A stretch of DNA of 64,000 bases from Paramacrobiotus metropolitanus (Eukaryota > Tardigrada > Eutardigrada > Parachela > Macrobiotidae). This document shows positions 12,496 to 26,055 of this stretch, piece after piece. A program made the position numbers and the translations under genes. The stretch's first letter is position 1. Every line of letters begins with the position of its first letter. Below the pieces are notes generated by a model. The model worked only from the letters and a program-made list of their open reading frames with translations, did no database searches and was not told the DNA's origin. The stretch is from NCBI RefSeq assembly GCF_019649055.1, contig NW_026570301.1, forward strand, positions 186,001 to 250,000, read 5' to 3'.

Positions 12496-13753
12496 AAGTA
12501 CTCCATGAACCGACGTTGTATTATAATTTATTGTGATTTAAGCGCTATTGTTTCCTTCTTATGTTACTCTGTATTTTTATTTTGTTCTTCTGTTTTCTGA
12601 TTTCTCATGATTTCCAATGTTTTCTTATTGTTGAATATGCTTTCGTATTTTTCTCTTTTCTTTTGTTTATTGTTTATTGCAAACGGGCAGATATTCCACT
12701 AAGAGCTAGGATCGTCATCTGGTGTGGGAATTTCTACCTGGTTTACATAACAAAATGTTGACAGCAGTGACGCCGGGGTAAATATTTTCGTTGACGAATG
12801 TTAACAAGTTTATGCCACCACACCACACCGGGGATTTATGCTGTTAGCTCAGCGCTCCGGGCAAAAGGCCCGTTTAGCGACATGAATACAGGAAATTAAA
12901 CTCCCTGATTTTTCATCAAACCATTTGCTTCTAATTTTTTTGGGTAGTTCGTTTATTACTCAGTATATTGCAGAACGCCGGGATCCCAGTGCCCTTGTAC
13001 TTGTACTGGAGCACATTGTCTGAAGCTTATTTGTAATTTTTGACTGTGCAATATTTCTCCATCGGTTGCTGTGGCCAGCTATTTGCTCCGACAGTTTTGC
13101 TTCCATAGCCGTGAGAATGGTATTTATAAAAGAAGTTAATTGAAATTACTTCTCCAATTTGAGTATTTGAACGTTTTTTTAAAAACCAGCAGGGAATTTG
13201 TCGCCTATAGATTGTGGGTGGGCGGTGCAATGTGTGGGATATTTGCCGTCATCCAGCTGGTCGCTATGGCGAAATACAGTAATCAGCATGATGGATATGA
13301 GCGACTGCTCCAAACAGACTGTCACATGCAGCAACAGTTACCAGCTAACGACGTGCAGCCGACACGCAAGTTCACTCTACAATCCATGCAGCCAGTGTAG
13401 CAAACTTAATTCGCCTTCGGCTGCTTGATAGTACACACATCCTTTCTTTCTTTCGTACTCTCAGCTTCATGATTTTTTCGAAATGCATCAACCTTAGCTT
13501 GATTCACATGTTTGTTATTTTTACCGCATTTGAAATGCCAAACTATACGGACTGTAGTGATCACGGATCAGTTGCGATCCGAGATGAGTCGCAGTCAAGA
13601 TGTTACGTAGGAGGTAGGACTACTGCCTTACATTCGTCTGAGTCGGCAGCACCATATTAATCCACTCTGTGCGGGGCTCCATTAATTTCCGCGAAGATTC
13701 CGTTTACACCACTTTTTGCCAGTTTGGGTTTTGTATTAGTGTTGCTATCGGCC
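12496..13753. other. Intergenic upstream of the peptide receptor gene
   Basis: No supported gene. ORFs at 13140-13428 lack recognisable domains. The 5' untranslated region and promoter of the receptor starting at 13754 probably lie at its right end. Confidence 0.4.
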
Positions 13754-16700
13754 ATGGATTATTCGGCAGAAGACGCCGCTTTTTATAACCGCTTGAATTG
13801 TACGGCAAATAATTCAGCGGATGTGCTAATGTTCCTGAACCAGAGTGATCCCGGATATTTGGCCCAAAGATACAGCTACATCATTATTCTGCTCGTTTTG
13901 GCCGGTTTCGGTGTGGCGCTTAATGCCGGCATGATAGCGCTTCTACTGAAAAGTGTCATATATCGTCATTCGACGCTAAGCAGCTTAGTAAGTAAAAAAT
14001 CGTTTTGCACTTGAAGTAGCAGCATAATATTGAAATTCATTTCAAAATTCTAGATGCGGAACAGTTTACAACTTTACATAACCTCTAACTGACGAATAAT
14101 GATTATGGAGCACATGAATTGAATTACATTAATATATAATTATTATGAACAGCAAGGATAAAACTTGTGAAATATTTATGTAATCCGGTCACGCATTACT
14201 ACTCATGTAATTTTTCAAAGAAAACCTGATTGTCCGCAGCATACGTACAGTTCAGTTCAGAATATAAACTAATCTTATGCTCTGAGCCACTGACCCTTGC
14301 TGTTAATGTATTTTTAAAATCTATACAGCAGGCGCTCGCCTTTCTTTGTCTCTTTGACACAATTAACCGTAACATACAGGTGACCAAATTGACAAAATTT
14401 CATTAATATTTATTTAATATCTACGCTGCCAGCTGTTCCAGTTGAGCGGAGCAGCTGCTCAGTAAACAAGTGTTTCCTTAGTTGTGACTACATTAGCTGT
14501 GCTACAGCGGAGAATTGTATCATATGTACGAGTATGTATGTCATTTTGCAGTTACTGCAGTTATTTGTGGCTAATCTGATGGTGCCGGTGTTCTGTCTAC
14601 TGGCTGACGGGATCTGGAACATCACCGTGCAGTGGTTGGGTGGGGATCTTCTCTGCCCCGCCATCAAATTTTGCCAGATGTTCAGGTGCGAGTTTTAACT
14701 GACACACTACTGTACGCATCGTACGTTGCTCTCATCTTCATCGAAGCAATAAACTGCTGTGCTAATGTTCACTCTGTCTCGTGCATATGTTGTCCATGAT
14801 GCAGCCGGCAGAATGCAACGATTAGGTGCGCGATGTACTGTGTAAATGACTGTACTTTTGAGCCGGGGCGCACGCGCCGACCCAGCTGAAGTTGGTCGTG
14901 TCCTTTTATGGCTCGGCGGGAATTCGCGAATATTCCAATAGATTACATACACGGCTTAACGGAAGCTGTTAGGTACACTGTGTGCCATTGCTCGGGCTGG
15001 ACTTGTCGGTGTGCGTCTCTGATGCTTATCATTCAGGACCGACGCCCCGCATGTGGCTAGCACTCTCATGGCCGACATTCATCATGTAACGTGTTTTCCT
15101 GCGCAGTTTTAGGCGACGAGGTAATCGATATTGCAGCTAGGAGTGCAAATATATTCGTTAATTTTCAACCCGTTCACATAATATTCAGGCCACAACTATT
15201 GTAATCAGCAGAGAACTTCACGGATAACAAAATATTATGAGCTGTAGTTGGTGCACCGAAGAACGGCCCGACAAAGATTTAGCGTCGGCCGTCTGCTACC
15301 AAATAAGGGTATCCTTTCCGTCAGTTCCGTTCCGTCAGAACGTAAATCGACTATCCAGAGGATGAGCCACCCAGGGTGTTACACTTTTTGTAGAAAATTC
15401 TGTGTAACTTCTTGATTTTATTTTTCTCAAATCCGCTGATGCAGTTTTGCTCCTTAGCGTTCTGTGAACGGGAAAAAATAAAATTCCCATAAGGATTTCC
15501 CATGAAAGTAACTTAAAGGAACCCAGAGGTTTCGAATATGTTGGCTGCATTGTTGAAAACCGAAATCATACTTTAACTTACTTTAACTTTCGAAACACTT
15601 TAAACTGTGCAGCGGGAGGGCCTAATGACACTGTATTGACCGTGTACGGGTGCTTAGTCGATGCGACACGGCACAATACATGGACCCCATGCGGCCAAAT
15701 GGTGCCAAATTCATGTCCACACAAGCAACTTATTTTTTTGGAATTGACGAATTTTTTGAATCTAAAACACCTATGCCCCCCTGCAATCGAAGCTGCCGTC
15801 CAGAGGGGTCTAACGCCCCACATGCGACTCCTCTCGGGTGGTCGCTGTAACGCTGCTGGCAATTACAAAAATATAAAGTGAAAAGTTTGGTTTGAGTTTT
15901 TCCACCGACCGCGGACACTTGTCATGCGGTGTGGGTTTAGATACAGAACCGCATAACTTTGCACATAGCAACAAATTATAAGCTGAAAGCTTAACGCACT
16001 TTTAGTTACAGAGCACTTTGTGTGCAGCGAGAGAGCCTGTTCTTCTTTTCATATTTAACGCTGCTGTAATACTGTTCCAGTTTATACGCGAGCACGTTAA
16101 TCCTGACCGGAATGAGCATTGAAACCTGCATCACTGTAACATTTCCACTGAGTAAATCCAGTCATTCCGAGAGTCTGTCGCGGGTGAAGGTCATCAGTGG
16201 TTTTGTCTGGCTGGTCTCGTCGATGTTCAGTGTGCCGCAGGTAAATTAGTTCGATTAATCCGTTAAAATATACGTCAAATTTCAAAACAGATATTCATAC
16301 TTCATCACCAAAATGTACAAGTTACATTGTATTGTGACAGCAAAAGAGGTTTGAAAAATATGTACGGATTTCCAGTGCAACTACTGCTACCTTCTGTCAG
16401 CGATGGTTATTTCGAGTACAGTAACCATGCCCTTGAAGGAAAATATCATCAGCGGCTAATTCCCTTTATTCAAAATCGGATGTAGCAAATTATGTACTTA
16501 GTAAAGTATGCGCATAGCCAAACTAATTCTTAGTGATAAAACAATTAGTTTTAAGCGAGGAATACTGTCCTATAACCCTGCACTTGACAGAAATTTGTAC
16601 ACACTGAACGATACGGTGCTCTTTAACCTCTTTAGGGCATACTTATCTTGTTTTGGATGCGTAGTAAGGTGCACCGCCTGAACAAAATTTCAATGAAAAT

Positions 16701-19381
16701 AATGACGGAAACGTTCTTCGTTGAGCCACTATTTTTGCAGGCAGTAATCTTCCATACGGATCGCGCCCCAATTTGCACCAAATTCTATCAATGCGTCACT
16801 CACGGCTTTTATTCGAGCGCCGATCAAGAGCTTGCCTACACCTTAGCTACTCTCACCGTCATGTGCTTGATTCCGCTGTGCATTATTGTAATCTGCTATT
16901 TGGTAATTTCCGTGGCCATCACACAGGAATCGCGGATGGCGGCCGGAAGTCTTGGTAGGCGCTCAGTTACTGATAAAATCGCACACTCTTTTCCGGCAAA
17001 GATTCCGGAATTCTTTTGATTACCGGAAGGCGACATCAGTGGCCATAAAATTTGACATACTTGTACTGATAAATATGCAGTTTTGTGATTATCACCGTTG
17101 TAATACAGTGGTGATAATTATACTACTGTTTGTTGGTAACATAACTGCTGAAGCGTCGCTCAACCTGGGGTACATGGCCGGGGATTTCGAGTCCACCCAA
17201 CCTGTTTTGGGTAAATTGGAACTCAGAGCATAAATCTACGACTGCTTACCAAAAATGAAAAAACGATAAAGCAATAATTTAAAAGGTCAAAAACTGGATA
17301 AATTGCAAAGCGTTGCAGCTGTGAAGTTAATGCTGTAGCTTTTTTTGCCAAATTTTAAAAATTATAACACTACTAAAGCCAAAGGGCAACTTGCTTTCAC
17401 TCCAAAAAAACGGTGGATGCACGCACTTATTATTCCTATCCTTGTAAACTGTAGATAAGCACGGATTAATGGCTTTTGGAATTAAATTTTCAGATTTTCA
17501 GATATCATGCCGGCAAATGCTTACTCTGTAGCTGGTTTGCTGACATAATAAGCTAAATTACAAATTTGTACAAACTAACTGGGAAATGGAAATGAATGAA
17601 AGCATTTTTATAAACGATAAAAATAAGCGGCGGTGGACAAAACTTGTTTTTGCCAGACATAAACTGGCACAAGTAAGTTTGTATCCAAATCCTGAGAACG
17701 CTATTGAGTTACTTATCATCGGCAGTTTGGTGCAATACAGTAACATAAATGCATTTGTTCGTCTACAAGACTACGACTACGGTAACATAAAAACTAATGC
17801 TGCTATAATGATTCGCTATCGTGCCGACTGACAATTTGCCGACAAGTGAGACGTTATTATGCGAATCAGTTTCGTGATCTCGTTTAGTGAAGTTGTTTGA
17901 AGAGCAAAATGATTGATCCATGAATAATAGTTTGTGCGAACACCATGCCGATCCACATGTGCGCAAGGAAACGTAGGTCAACGAAATGGCACGCAAGTAT
18001 TAAAAAAAAATATTTCTCCCAACAGTGCACATACAGGCAAAATATTAATCGGATAAAATCTGTAGTCTGTGTAGTTCTGTATTCGAGTTGGTTACACATC
18101 TGCATGCACGTTCGGCTTCACGGAGGCAACAGTATCATCTCGCCGCTAAATACTTTGCGGCCATCTTTTAAAATCTGGCTTAGAAACGTGCTTAAACAAA
18201 AGAACAACGGTTTTTTGTTTTCAGTCGGCGTATCGTTGCTGTGTAATACACTCCGCATCGTTTCGACATCTCTTTATTTTATTTAATTATGGAGTTTGTA
18301 TCCTGAACTTAAATTTTTCTTTCTTACTGTACCTTCTTATTTTTTCCAATCATCATACAGCTCAGCGCAATTTGTGCCCCTGCCAGAAGAAATTTGGAAG
18401 AATAAAGTTGTCTTGTCTCCTCTTGTCCTACAAATGCTGATTTAGAGTAATATTTTTATGTGCAGATTCTGCCGCAAATTCGCGATTGTGTGCATGTCAC
18501 CCAGAAGAAATTTCCAGGCCTAATGCGCACACTGCCGCGATGTTATGTCCTAGCAGTATGGGTCACGGTCATTGGCTTTATCGGAAAACCCGCAAAATAT
18601 CCTTGTGGATGACTTTTATTACGGCTGCCAGTTTTGTTATCTGCTGGGGTGAGCTTTAACTTTATTCGTGGGTGCGTAAAATATGAGTATATGTACGAGT
18701 ACATAGTAAGTATTTAATTTACATCACCAAGCATTCTGGCTTCTCCTACGGCGTAATGACTAAGCTGAGCTTTTTTTGGTCGGTGAAAGCAGCGGTCGTG
18801 ACCCAGTATACGTATTACTTGAAATCAATTAAGCCGTTAACAACAATGTGCCTGATCGTGCCTTCGTACGTTGCAGTGCCGTACTATGTGGGAATGCTTG
18901 GATATTTGTTCCACTGGACAGTGTCCACTAACACAATGACTATCATTTTTTTGTCTGGGTAAGTACTGCTTTTATGCAACCGATAAACATTTAAAAAACT
19001 GAAAAAATTAATAGTTAGCAAAATAAGAAAACATTGAAATAAGATGAAAGTACAGTCATGAAACAAAAAATCAGTGATAAGCAAATGCGATTGCATTATT
19101 GGGATACTGGTGTTAGTTCTTTGTGAGTTGTTTCGCTTTTTGTTGCTGCTCATAGCAATAAGTGACTTGCTAAGGTGGTGAGATACTCGTACTTTAGCAG
19201 CTCGGTATATTTCGTTCTGTTCAATTCAGGTATGAGTTTTTCGGTGATCAACCCGATTGTTTTTGGTGGTTTTTTGTTAACCCGTCACTCCACATGGAAC
19301 AACCAACAAGCGCACCATACATCGAGGCGACCATCTCCATTTGCATTCGTTTTCTCTGGAGAGCAATACCCCATTTTGTAG
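13754..19381 (+). CDS. GnRH/corazonin/AKH-superfamily neuropeptide receptor
   Basis: I assembled seven exons with matching phases: 13754-13987, 14552-14685, 16081-16240, 16741-16954, 18466-18648, 18877-18958 and 19201-19381 (395 aa). Exon 1 has an N-glycosylated tail and TM1. Exon 2 encodes NLMVPVF and the block DGIWNITVQWLGGDLLC, hallmarks of TM2 and loop 1 in GnRH, corazonin and AKH receptors. Exon 3 (LYASTLILTGMSIETC) is TM3-TM4. Exon 4 contains SVPQ/AVIFHTDRAP and QCVTHGFY, the family's loop-2 motif, then TM5. Exon 5 ends in TM6 with CW, completed by VPYY in exon 6, and exon 7 carries NPIVF in TM7. The family is Gq-coupled, plasma-membrane and peptide-activated. The DRY triad is replaced by ETC. 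An upstream TTG-initiated extension is not needed. Which of the three ligands it binds is unresolved. Confidence 0.85.
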
Positions 19382-20967
19382 CTTAAGTGATCATGGTGTT
19401 TATGCTTCCGGAACATAATATTCTGTGCGAATATCGCAGGCAGCCCCTCCGATGAAAGCATGTTTCCCACGTACTAAGAGTCAAGTTGAAACGTTCTATT
19501 CGTATTACACTCGAATTACCCATAACTTCTTACCTGTTTTGTTAGATTTGTTTTCTTAGCTTCTTACTTGTTCTGTCAGCTGTTGTTGAAATTCTCCGTA
19601 CATTTTCGTTTCGCCGCTTGTGAGATCGATAATTGTCGGAACACAGACACTAATTAACATCATCGCCTACATGTCCTGTTAAAAAATTTGCGTTTATTCG
19701 ACATTACGCTTATTCTCAGAAGCAAGATTTTTGAAACATTCTTACATTTACTACACACCTACATTACCGTAGTAAAATATGTATTCAGTGGTATTTTTTT
19801 GAATGGGTCGTCTAACCAGGGCACATAGGGGTCCTCCCCTTTCAAAAAAATCTCGCTTTTCGCAGAAAGGTAGTAAACCTACGTAGGGTAATTAAAAAAA
19901 TAATTTCACTGGCTGTAATTATGATGGGCGTGGCCAAACACATATTTAAAGCGTATCCAATACCACAGTCATAGTATTACCATTGCAGCACAGGCTGTAT
20001 GTGTGGCAGTCATTTTGCGGGCATTACAGTAGGCCACTAGCCGTGGACTCTTGCAGCTCCCGAGGATCTATGTACGCAAGCGAAACCGTGCGGTGGTCTC
20101 TGCAACGCTTACACTGCCTACTTTCAAAACTACGTTATTATTTAAAATGTGTTATTATTATGTGTATTTTTGCACATCGTGCAAGAAGTTTCCTTGTACC
20201 AACTCGAAAACGCTAAGCAAATATCGGCATACTGATACTCTGGCTAGGGTAGAGCCTAGACTAACCTTTCAGTTCTAACATTATAATATTAACTAACTTT
20301 TCGGTTAGACTAACATTGCAGACTAACTTTTCGGATAATGGTAACAAAAAACCTCGCCTGTGGTTGGTGGAAACGTATGCAAGACGAGACGTTTCTGGAG
20401 ACGTTTCTGGAGACTCCCCTTTCGGCGTCACCAAGAACGATATCCTTTTGATCACATTGGTGACATGGGAAGCTTACACGAGAGAGCAAATTTCTGATCA
20501 TCGGCGACCTTTTAAAACTGCTACCGGCAATTTTTAAATCCAAAACCTCTAACTATTATTTGGGAACAAAATTGTCGTGCACATGTCCATGTGTTGGCGG
20601 TGACGTACGCACGGACACCACGAGTTACATTAGGCGAATATATAAACGGCCACGCTGCATGTGTGCTTGTTGGTAGCAAATACCGCCGTGCATATGTGTA
20701 GGTGGTGGCGGTGACTGGCGCACAAGCACTACATTTTTCACTATCCTCGAACGTAGAATACCTTCGCTACTCTTTGGTCGATTAAACATTTTGAATATTT
20801 CTACAACAGTATTTCCCCAAGCTCATCAATGATTTTCACGCCAAGGTAAATCAGTAAGCAAATGAGCTGCAAAGGAACCGCCTAAAAACAGTGCAAGAAA
20901 GAGTTCTGGAGAGCGTAAAAGGGAAAATATTTGCGTAAGGAGACGATCTCGGTGCCATTAAATCGGA
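19382..20967. other. Intergenic, no supported gene
   Basis: No recognisable coding frame. A 12-bp tandem duplication (ACGTTTCTGGAG twice) lies near 20388-20412. Confidence 0.45.
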
Positions 20968-22451
20968 TTACTTCCTTTCAGCTGAGCCTGGGAGGGTAGC
21001 CAACGAGATGGACGAAATTAAACCTCTAATGAGCGCAGACCTTTTGGCACGGTAGGATAACGTGGTTGGAGAGCTTGCGCAGAGCCACAGCAAGATATGC
21101 CCGCTTTTGTTCTCCACATGCTGCAGCCATCCCGGGACACTGCTGTACACACCCAACTCTGTGGCGATTCGTGACTGCTGCAGTCCCATACACACGACAT
21201 AATCCGCGCTCATTCTGAACACCCCTCCCTCCAGTTGATCCTGTGCCAGACTGCGTACCGAGTTCCGGCTATTCACACACTCTTCAGAAACTGACACGAA
21301 ATCTCCAACGTCCACTTTACTCATTATTTCCCGCCCGTCCGGCGTTATGTCGAAGTTCTGGCCCCCTAATTCTTTCCAGAAGACGGTGATGCGGCGCTGA
21401 GCCGGGCCTAGTTCCCCGTTGACCTTTTTCGCAGCGGTGACGCCGCCGTATTCTGTTCCCTGGGAATACGTTTTGTGGCGTGGTGGTTCTATTTGCGTCC
21501 ATACGGGCAAAGTTTGCCGGTGAACAGATTCTTGGAGAAGGAACGCTTGAGCGTTGTCGTCAGAATAAATGAGAATGTTACGCATTCTTGTGCTGTCTTC
21601 AGCTACGATAACGCACCAATCATAGTCGGCAAAAATTTCTTTCAGTTTTGCTCCAATTTGGTCGGCGATCTCGCGATTATTTACCATGGCCTCGTGATCG
21701 AATTCCGTTATATATCCGTCAACCAGTTCCAAGATTTCAATTCGCTGAATATTGTTGGGACTGAAAAAATTCTTAGCGCTTTTTCTCATGGCACTGTATA
21801 ATCTGTCCATAATTTCCCCAAATTCAATGACCATCGCACTGTACTCAACGGGGATTTGCGAGAAGTTTACTTCCTCAGTTTGGTTGAAATAAACCATGTA
21901 GTACAAAATTAATGAATCCGGAAGCACGTTAAAATGACAAATTCGCACCACTCTTTGAAACTAGACGGCATCACTGCTATGGATTGTTCATAAAGGATTT
22001 CTAAACTACTTTTCACAGCTGAATTTGTGATAATTTCTCTGTACAGGTCCCCCAACATTTTATCCGGCGGAAAACGTATGATGGCATCGTGGAATAGCTT
22101 CGTAAATAAGTGATGGCTGGAGCTCAACGCTTCCGGGCACTGCAGACAATTATGCAATTCTTTAGCTAAATAATTTAGCTGTCCATGAACACGTCGGCAG
22201 ATTTCCACAATTTTGTTGGTCTGAGGAACTTCGGTATCAGATGAAGCTAGTAGATGTGCCGCACGCAGCGTTACCTTTTTCAAATAATCAAGCACTTGCA
22301 GGCGATCATTGCAAAGAAACCAGTGCGGTGCACTCGTATGATTTGATCTGGAAAAATGTATAGAAAAATCCCCTGCACACTTTAGGGAGTCAGAAGTGGA
22401 CAATGTAAACCTTAGCTGATCCAGAAACGGTGTGTAGAAGTACATCGCCAT
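20968..22451 (-). CDS. Unidentified protein, split by a frameshift
   Basis: Two long minus-strand frames abut: 22451-21909 (180 codons) and 21951-20968 (327 codons), overlapping by 43 bp in different phases. Each is far longer than chance ORFs here. The first runs smoothly to SSFKEWC and the second becomes protein-like from about VLPDSLILYY. This suggests one protein of about 490 aa interrupted by a frameshift near 21930; there is no room for a normal intron. Alternatively they are two overlapping genes. The second part has a possible compact domain around IGAKLKEIF and YDWCVIVAEDS, then a polar middle. I see no signal peptide or membrane helix and do not recognise the family. Both frames keep coding character, so the shift is either recent or a sequencing error. 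Confidence 0.5.
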
Positions 22452-25074
22452 GTTTGATGAAAAAACAGTTTAGCTTCAGCTTTACCACTGAAAATTCGTC
22501 GAGCTACGACAAAAAGCCGTTTATAGATTTTTAATGGGTTGAACAAGAGCCCGCGGAAACAGCTATGGTTAATTTTCGCCGTAAACCGTTACAAAACCGG
22601 CATAGCGCTCGTATGTTTAGTAGTGCTTCCAGTCAAACATACGGTACTTGGATTTAACGCGGCAGCCGCGCAATATGGGCTTGCTTCACATCAACGATTA
22701 CTCCGCAGCGTAATGTAGGACATTACTGTCGCACCGACTCACCGGTTAAACACAAGAATGATGTCTATGACACTAGATTACAAGGGATTTTTTGCGGTTG
22801 CGCTTCTTAGCTTCCGCGTTGGACTTTCTGAGCCGAGCAAATGCCGATCGGATAACCAGTTTGGTTATTGTAGGCAGCCCAGAAGCATGATGCGATCATG
22901 TGAGCGATATTAGACAGATTAATGTTTTCTTACTAAGGAGTATTGCCCTCTTACCGAATGTTGCGTACACAGAAGTGAGAGAACAACGCTGTACAGTGTG
23001 TGTTCCAAAGCTTGTACGCGTGAGGTTCACAGGAGCCGTTCCTGTGGAACTTTCAAGTTTCATTATTACATGCAATTAGGCAGGGAAGCATTCCAAAATA
23101 TGAAAATTCACAGAGTTATCCAAGTTTGGCTTAGAGCATGCGATTTAAGGTAAACTTTTTTTGTCCTTCCGTAGGTTAGGACTTTTCCGGCACAAATTTT
23201 AAAAATTCGAGCTCCGACGCATTCTCGAGCTGATTGCATACGGTCAAATGCTTGTTACAAAACTGGGAATCACGCGATAAAAATTTAAGCGCCGAAATAC
23301 TAAGAGATTACACAAAGTCACCCAGAATGGTTGCCAGAAGCAACCCATTCTTTCCCATTGCTGTCCAAGTGATATCACAGGGTACATCATACCTCTTTTT
23401 CTGCAAGCTAACGCCGCTGGCTAACGTGGGTGCTGAGGCCCATTTGAGAAACTTGACAAAGCTAACTCGCACTCGCGAGGGGTAGCCAAAGTTGGCCAGT
23501 TTTTGATGTCACCGGTGACATGAGGTCTAGCAGAATACATGTACTGGAAAGATTGTTATTTTGTTGTTCAGTTTTTTGGAAGACATTGGAAAGAGATTGT
23601 TTGCTCGAACAAGCGAGTTTTCTACTTCATATTTGTTTCAGCATTTTAGTCTAGAGATCTGGCGAGGGAACGCGCAGCTGATCTTGGCCACTGCTTCTCC
23701 ACGCGCTAATTGGGACCGTTTTTCCGTTTGAACTTTGGTTTTTTCTTGCGACGCTGTCCATTCCATTTACGAATAAAGTGCAACTTACATGTTTTATCGA
23801 CAATTCCTAGTTTTCGTGGTCTAATCGAACGGGATCGGGTAAATGGATGTCGCGAGTTAACCGCTAGCCTTCCACAGGCGACTGCTCCTATTATTACTTT
23901 CTATTCGATCTTCTGGTATCGGTTAACTTACGTTTTCACTTCAGGGAAGAGTGCCGGTACATTGTACCAAATTCGGGCCAAATGGTTTTTTCGAGTTATC
24001 CGCGAAATCTGTATTAATAACTGTACACAATCAGATCGTACACCATAGATCGGCCCTGTTGCTTAGGCCGGGCCGGGCCGACCCAACACCATATGTCAGT
24101 ATGTGTGATACTTTTCCAGCGCTGGTGACAGTTGTTCTGAATTAATTGTAACCTTATGGATTCTCAGCATCAGGAAAAAAATGCGTTGCCACTACAACAT
24201 ACAACATGCAGTCTTATTGTCAAGAAGAAAATCTTTGATGCACTGTATTATGGATGCTGGTACACTTCGAAAGGCACCGCAGTGTTCGCTTAGCGCGAAT
24301 GCACTGCACCAAACTACAAAACCGAAGTTTGCGGTCAAGAAATAAACAAAATTAAAAGAAACAAATTTTCTTTGCAAAATTTGAATTGCTTGGCTTGGAA
24401 AAAGTCGCTTTTAAGAAATCTAGATAAACAATTTTTTTTCATTTCCTGGTTTTTGGGAAAAAGCCTTGCCCGTTAAAGCGCTGGGAAATTATGTTCGTTC
24501 GTATTTTGTTTTACATCGGAAGTGATTAACTGACGCTTGTTTTACACTCTCCGGTTCGCTGCGAGTTTCTTTTGCGCATTGATTCAGGGTTGAACCGGGT
24601 GTTTTACATGAAGTTGCACACTTTCGTTAAAATGCACCTACTACGGCTACGTAGTCGGTCGTACAACTGCGTGAGAGAACAGAGTGCACAACAGGCGGGG
24701 TATGATGCCGCTCGCCGGCTCAGTCGGAGTTTATCAAACTACCTATGCGGAAATCAGAGGTAAGCGTGAAATCAGCTGAACCGTGAGCGATTGACCACAT
24801 AGTCCTTTTCTTTAATTATTCCTGCTCAAACTGAAACCATGAACAAACACTATAGTACATTTGCTAACTGCTTTATGTATCGGACTGTAGTCATATTGGG
24901 CGGACTACCCAGTTCTGTGCATTATTACATCTTGCACTAATCAGTCGAATATTCACGGTTCTGTTCACTTCAAATTATTTTTACGGATCCGCAATTCGCT
25001 TTCTTAGACAAAACAAATTCGGAAGTAATTCTCACGTAAATTTGTTCCACGATTGCAGAATAAGAGAGACTACG
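22452..25074. other. Intergenic, no supported gene
   Basis: Only chance-level ORFs (up to 112 codons). A frame ending at a donor-like AG/GTAAGC near 24762 could be a 5' exon, but nothing joins to it. Confidence 0.4.
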
Positions 25075-26055
25075 CTAGCTACGCGAGCGACACAAGAAGG
25101 ATTTTGCAAAACTCCGGATGTCGTGGCGAACGTTTTTAAGGGCATATCCAAACAGTATGGGATCTACACTGGCGTGCACTAGTTTTAGGATTTTGCCGAT
25201 GCGGTAAAACTGGACGCTATCAGGGAAAAGACCGAAAATGAAGAATAAGTTACTCGGCGTCCAGCACACAACAAAGCTCCACGTGATGGCCGTTAAAACG
25301 GGGAACGATGACTTGACCTTTTGCGCCGAAATGGAGTAATCGGCCGCGGCGGCATCGGCTCCTTGGAACGGCAGCACATTGCGCTGTACGTTTTTCCAGT
25401 GCCTGCAGCAGAAATACGTGTAGCCCACTAAGATAATCAGCTCCGGTAAACCGTAGAAAACGATATTATAGGGCAGTAGCCAATCCGGTTGACCATATGG
25501 GAGTATTGCAAAACCACAATTGACGTCGTCCAGCCGGTCCAGATATACCACACTGTCGATCGTAATGGACGGCACAACGTCAATTAGGATAACAATCCAA
25601 CTGCCTGCCCATATTGCGACGGCAAAGCTTCTGGTGTGGTATCTTCGGTAGACAAATGGCCACTGGATAGCCCAAAAGCGGTTAACTACAATAAACATAT
25701 GGGCAAGCGGAAGCGTCGGACCGAGAAACGACAACACAAAACGGTAGCACACGCAAAATATTGCAGCGGAACGTGTCGGTAATAGGAACTTAACAGCAAA
25801 GAAGAACGGATTCTGAGGCAATAAAGCGCTTAATAAATTGGCACTCAGAAGGGTGATCACGTAAATGCCGAAGGGTGTCCGCAAACTTTGATTGCGCCAG
25901 TATGATGTTAGAACCATAGCGTTGCCCAGTATGGCAAAAATACTTGCCGTTAGCATCAGCCACTGCATGTATGTGAAGTAAGCCCATAATGGCGATACGG
26001 ATGCTGGCCCAGACGGCACAGCGAGCGTGCTGTTGTTTCCCGTGAGTACTGTCAT
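25075..26055 (-). CDS. Intact intronless orphan rhodopsin-like GPCR
   Basis: A single 326-codon frame with seven predicted membrane helices. The extracellular tail has an NNST sequon. TM1 has LGNAMV and TM2 ends LLPQNPFFF. TM3 is followed by NRFWAIQWPFVYRRYH in place of DRY. TM4 contains W, TM5 runs YNIVFYGLPELIILVGYTYF, TM6 has the CWTPSN signature, and TM7 has DPILF for NPxxY, followed by a short cysteine-containing tail. Gene structure, the NRxWA motif and the Y(R)xxH ending of loop 2 link it to the broken receptors at 5 kb and 51 kb, an expanded orphan family in this genome. It should be a plasma-membrane receptor. No specific ligand can be proposed. The ATG at 26055 leaves a normal 25-30-residue tail. 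Confidence 0.85.
   Translation of the reverse strand: MTVLTGNNSTLAVPSGPASVSPLWAYFTYMQWLMLTASIFAILGNAMVLTSYWRNQSLRTPFGIYVITLLSANLLSALLPQNPFFFAVKFLLPTRSAAIFCVCYRFVLSFLGPTLPLAHMFIVVNRFWAIQWPFVYRRYHTRSFAVAIWAGSWIVILIDVVPSITIDSVVYLDRLDDVNCGFAILPYGQPDWLLPYNIVFYGLPELIILVGYTYFCCRHWKNVQRNVLPFQGADAAAADYSISAQKVKSSFPVLTAITWSFVVCWTPSNLFFIFGLFPDSVQFYRIGKILKLVHASVDPILFGYALKNVRHDIRSFAKSFLCRSRS

Noticed and set aside
12846-12890. tRNA A-box-like string GTTAGCTCAGCGCTCCGGGC
   Set aside because: No B-box (GGTTCGAATCC type) at the right distance and no cloverleaf.
24572-24763. Possible 5' exon ending at a GTAAGC donor
   Set aside because: No downstream exon in phase and no recognisable protein feature.
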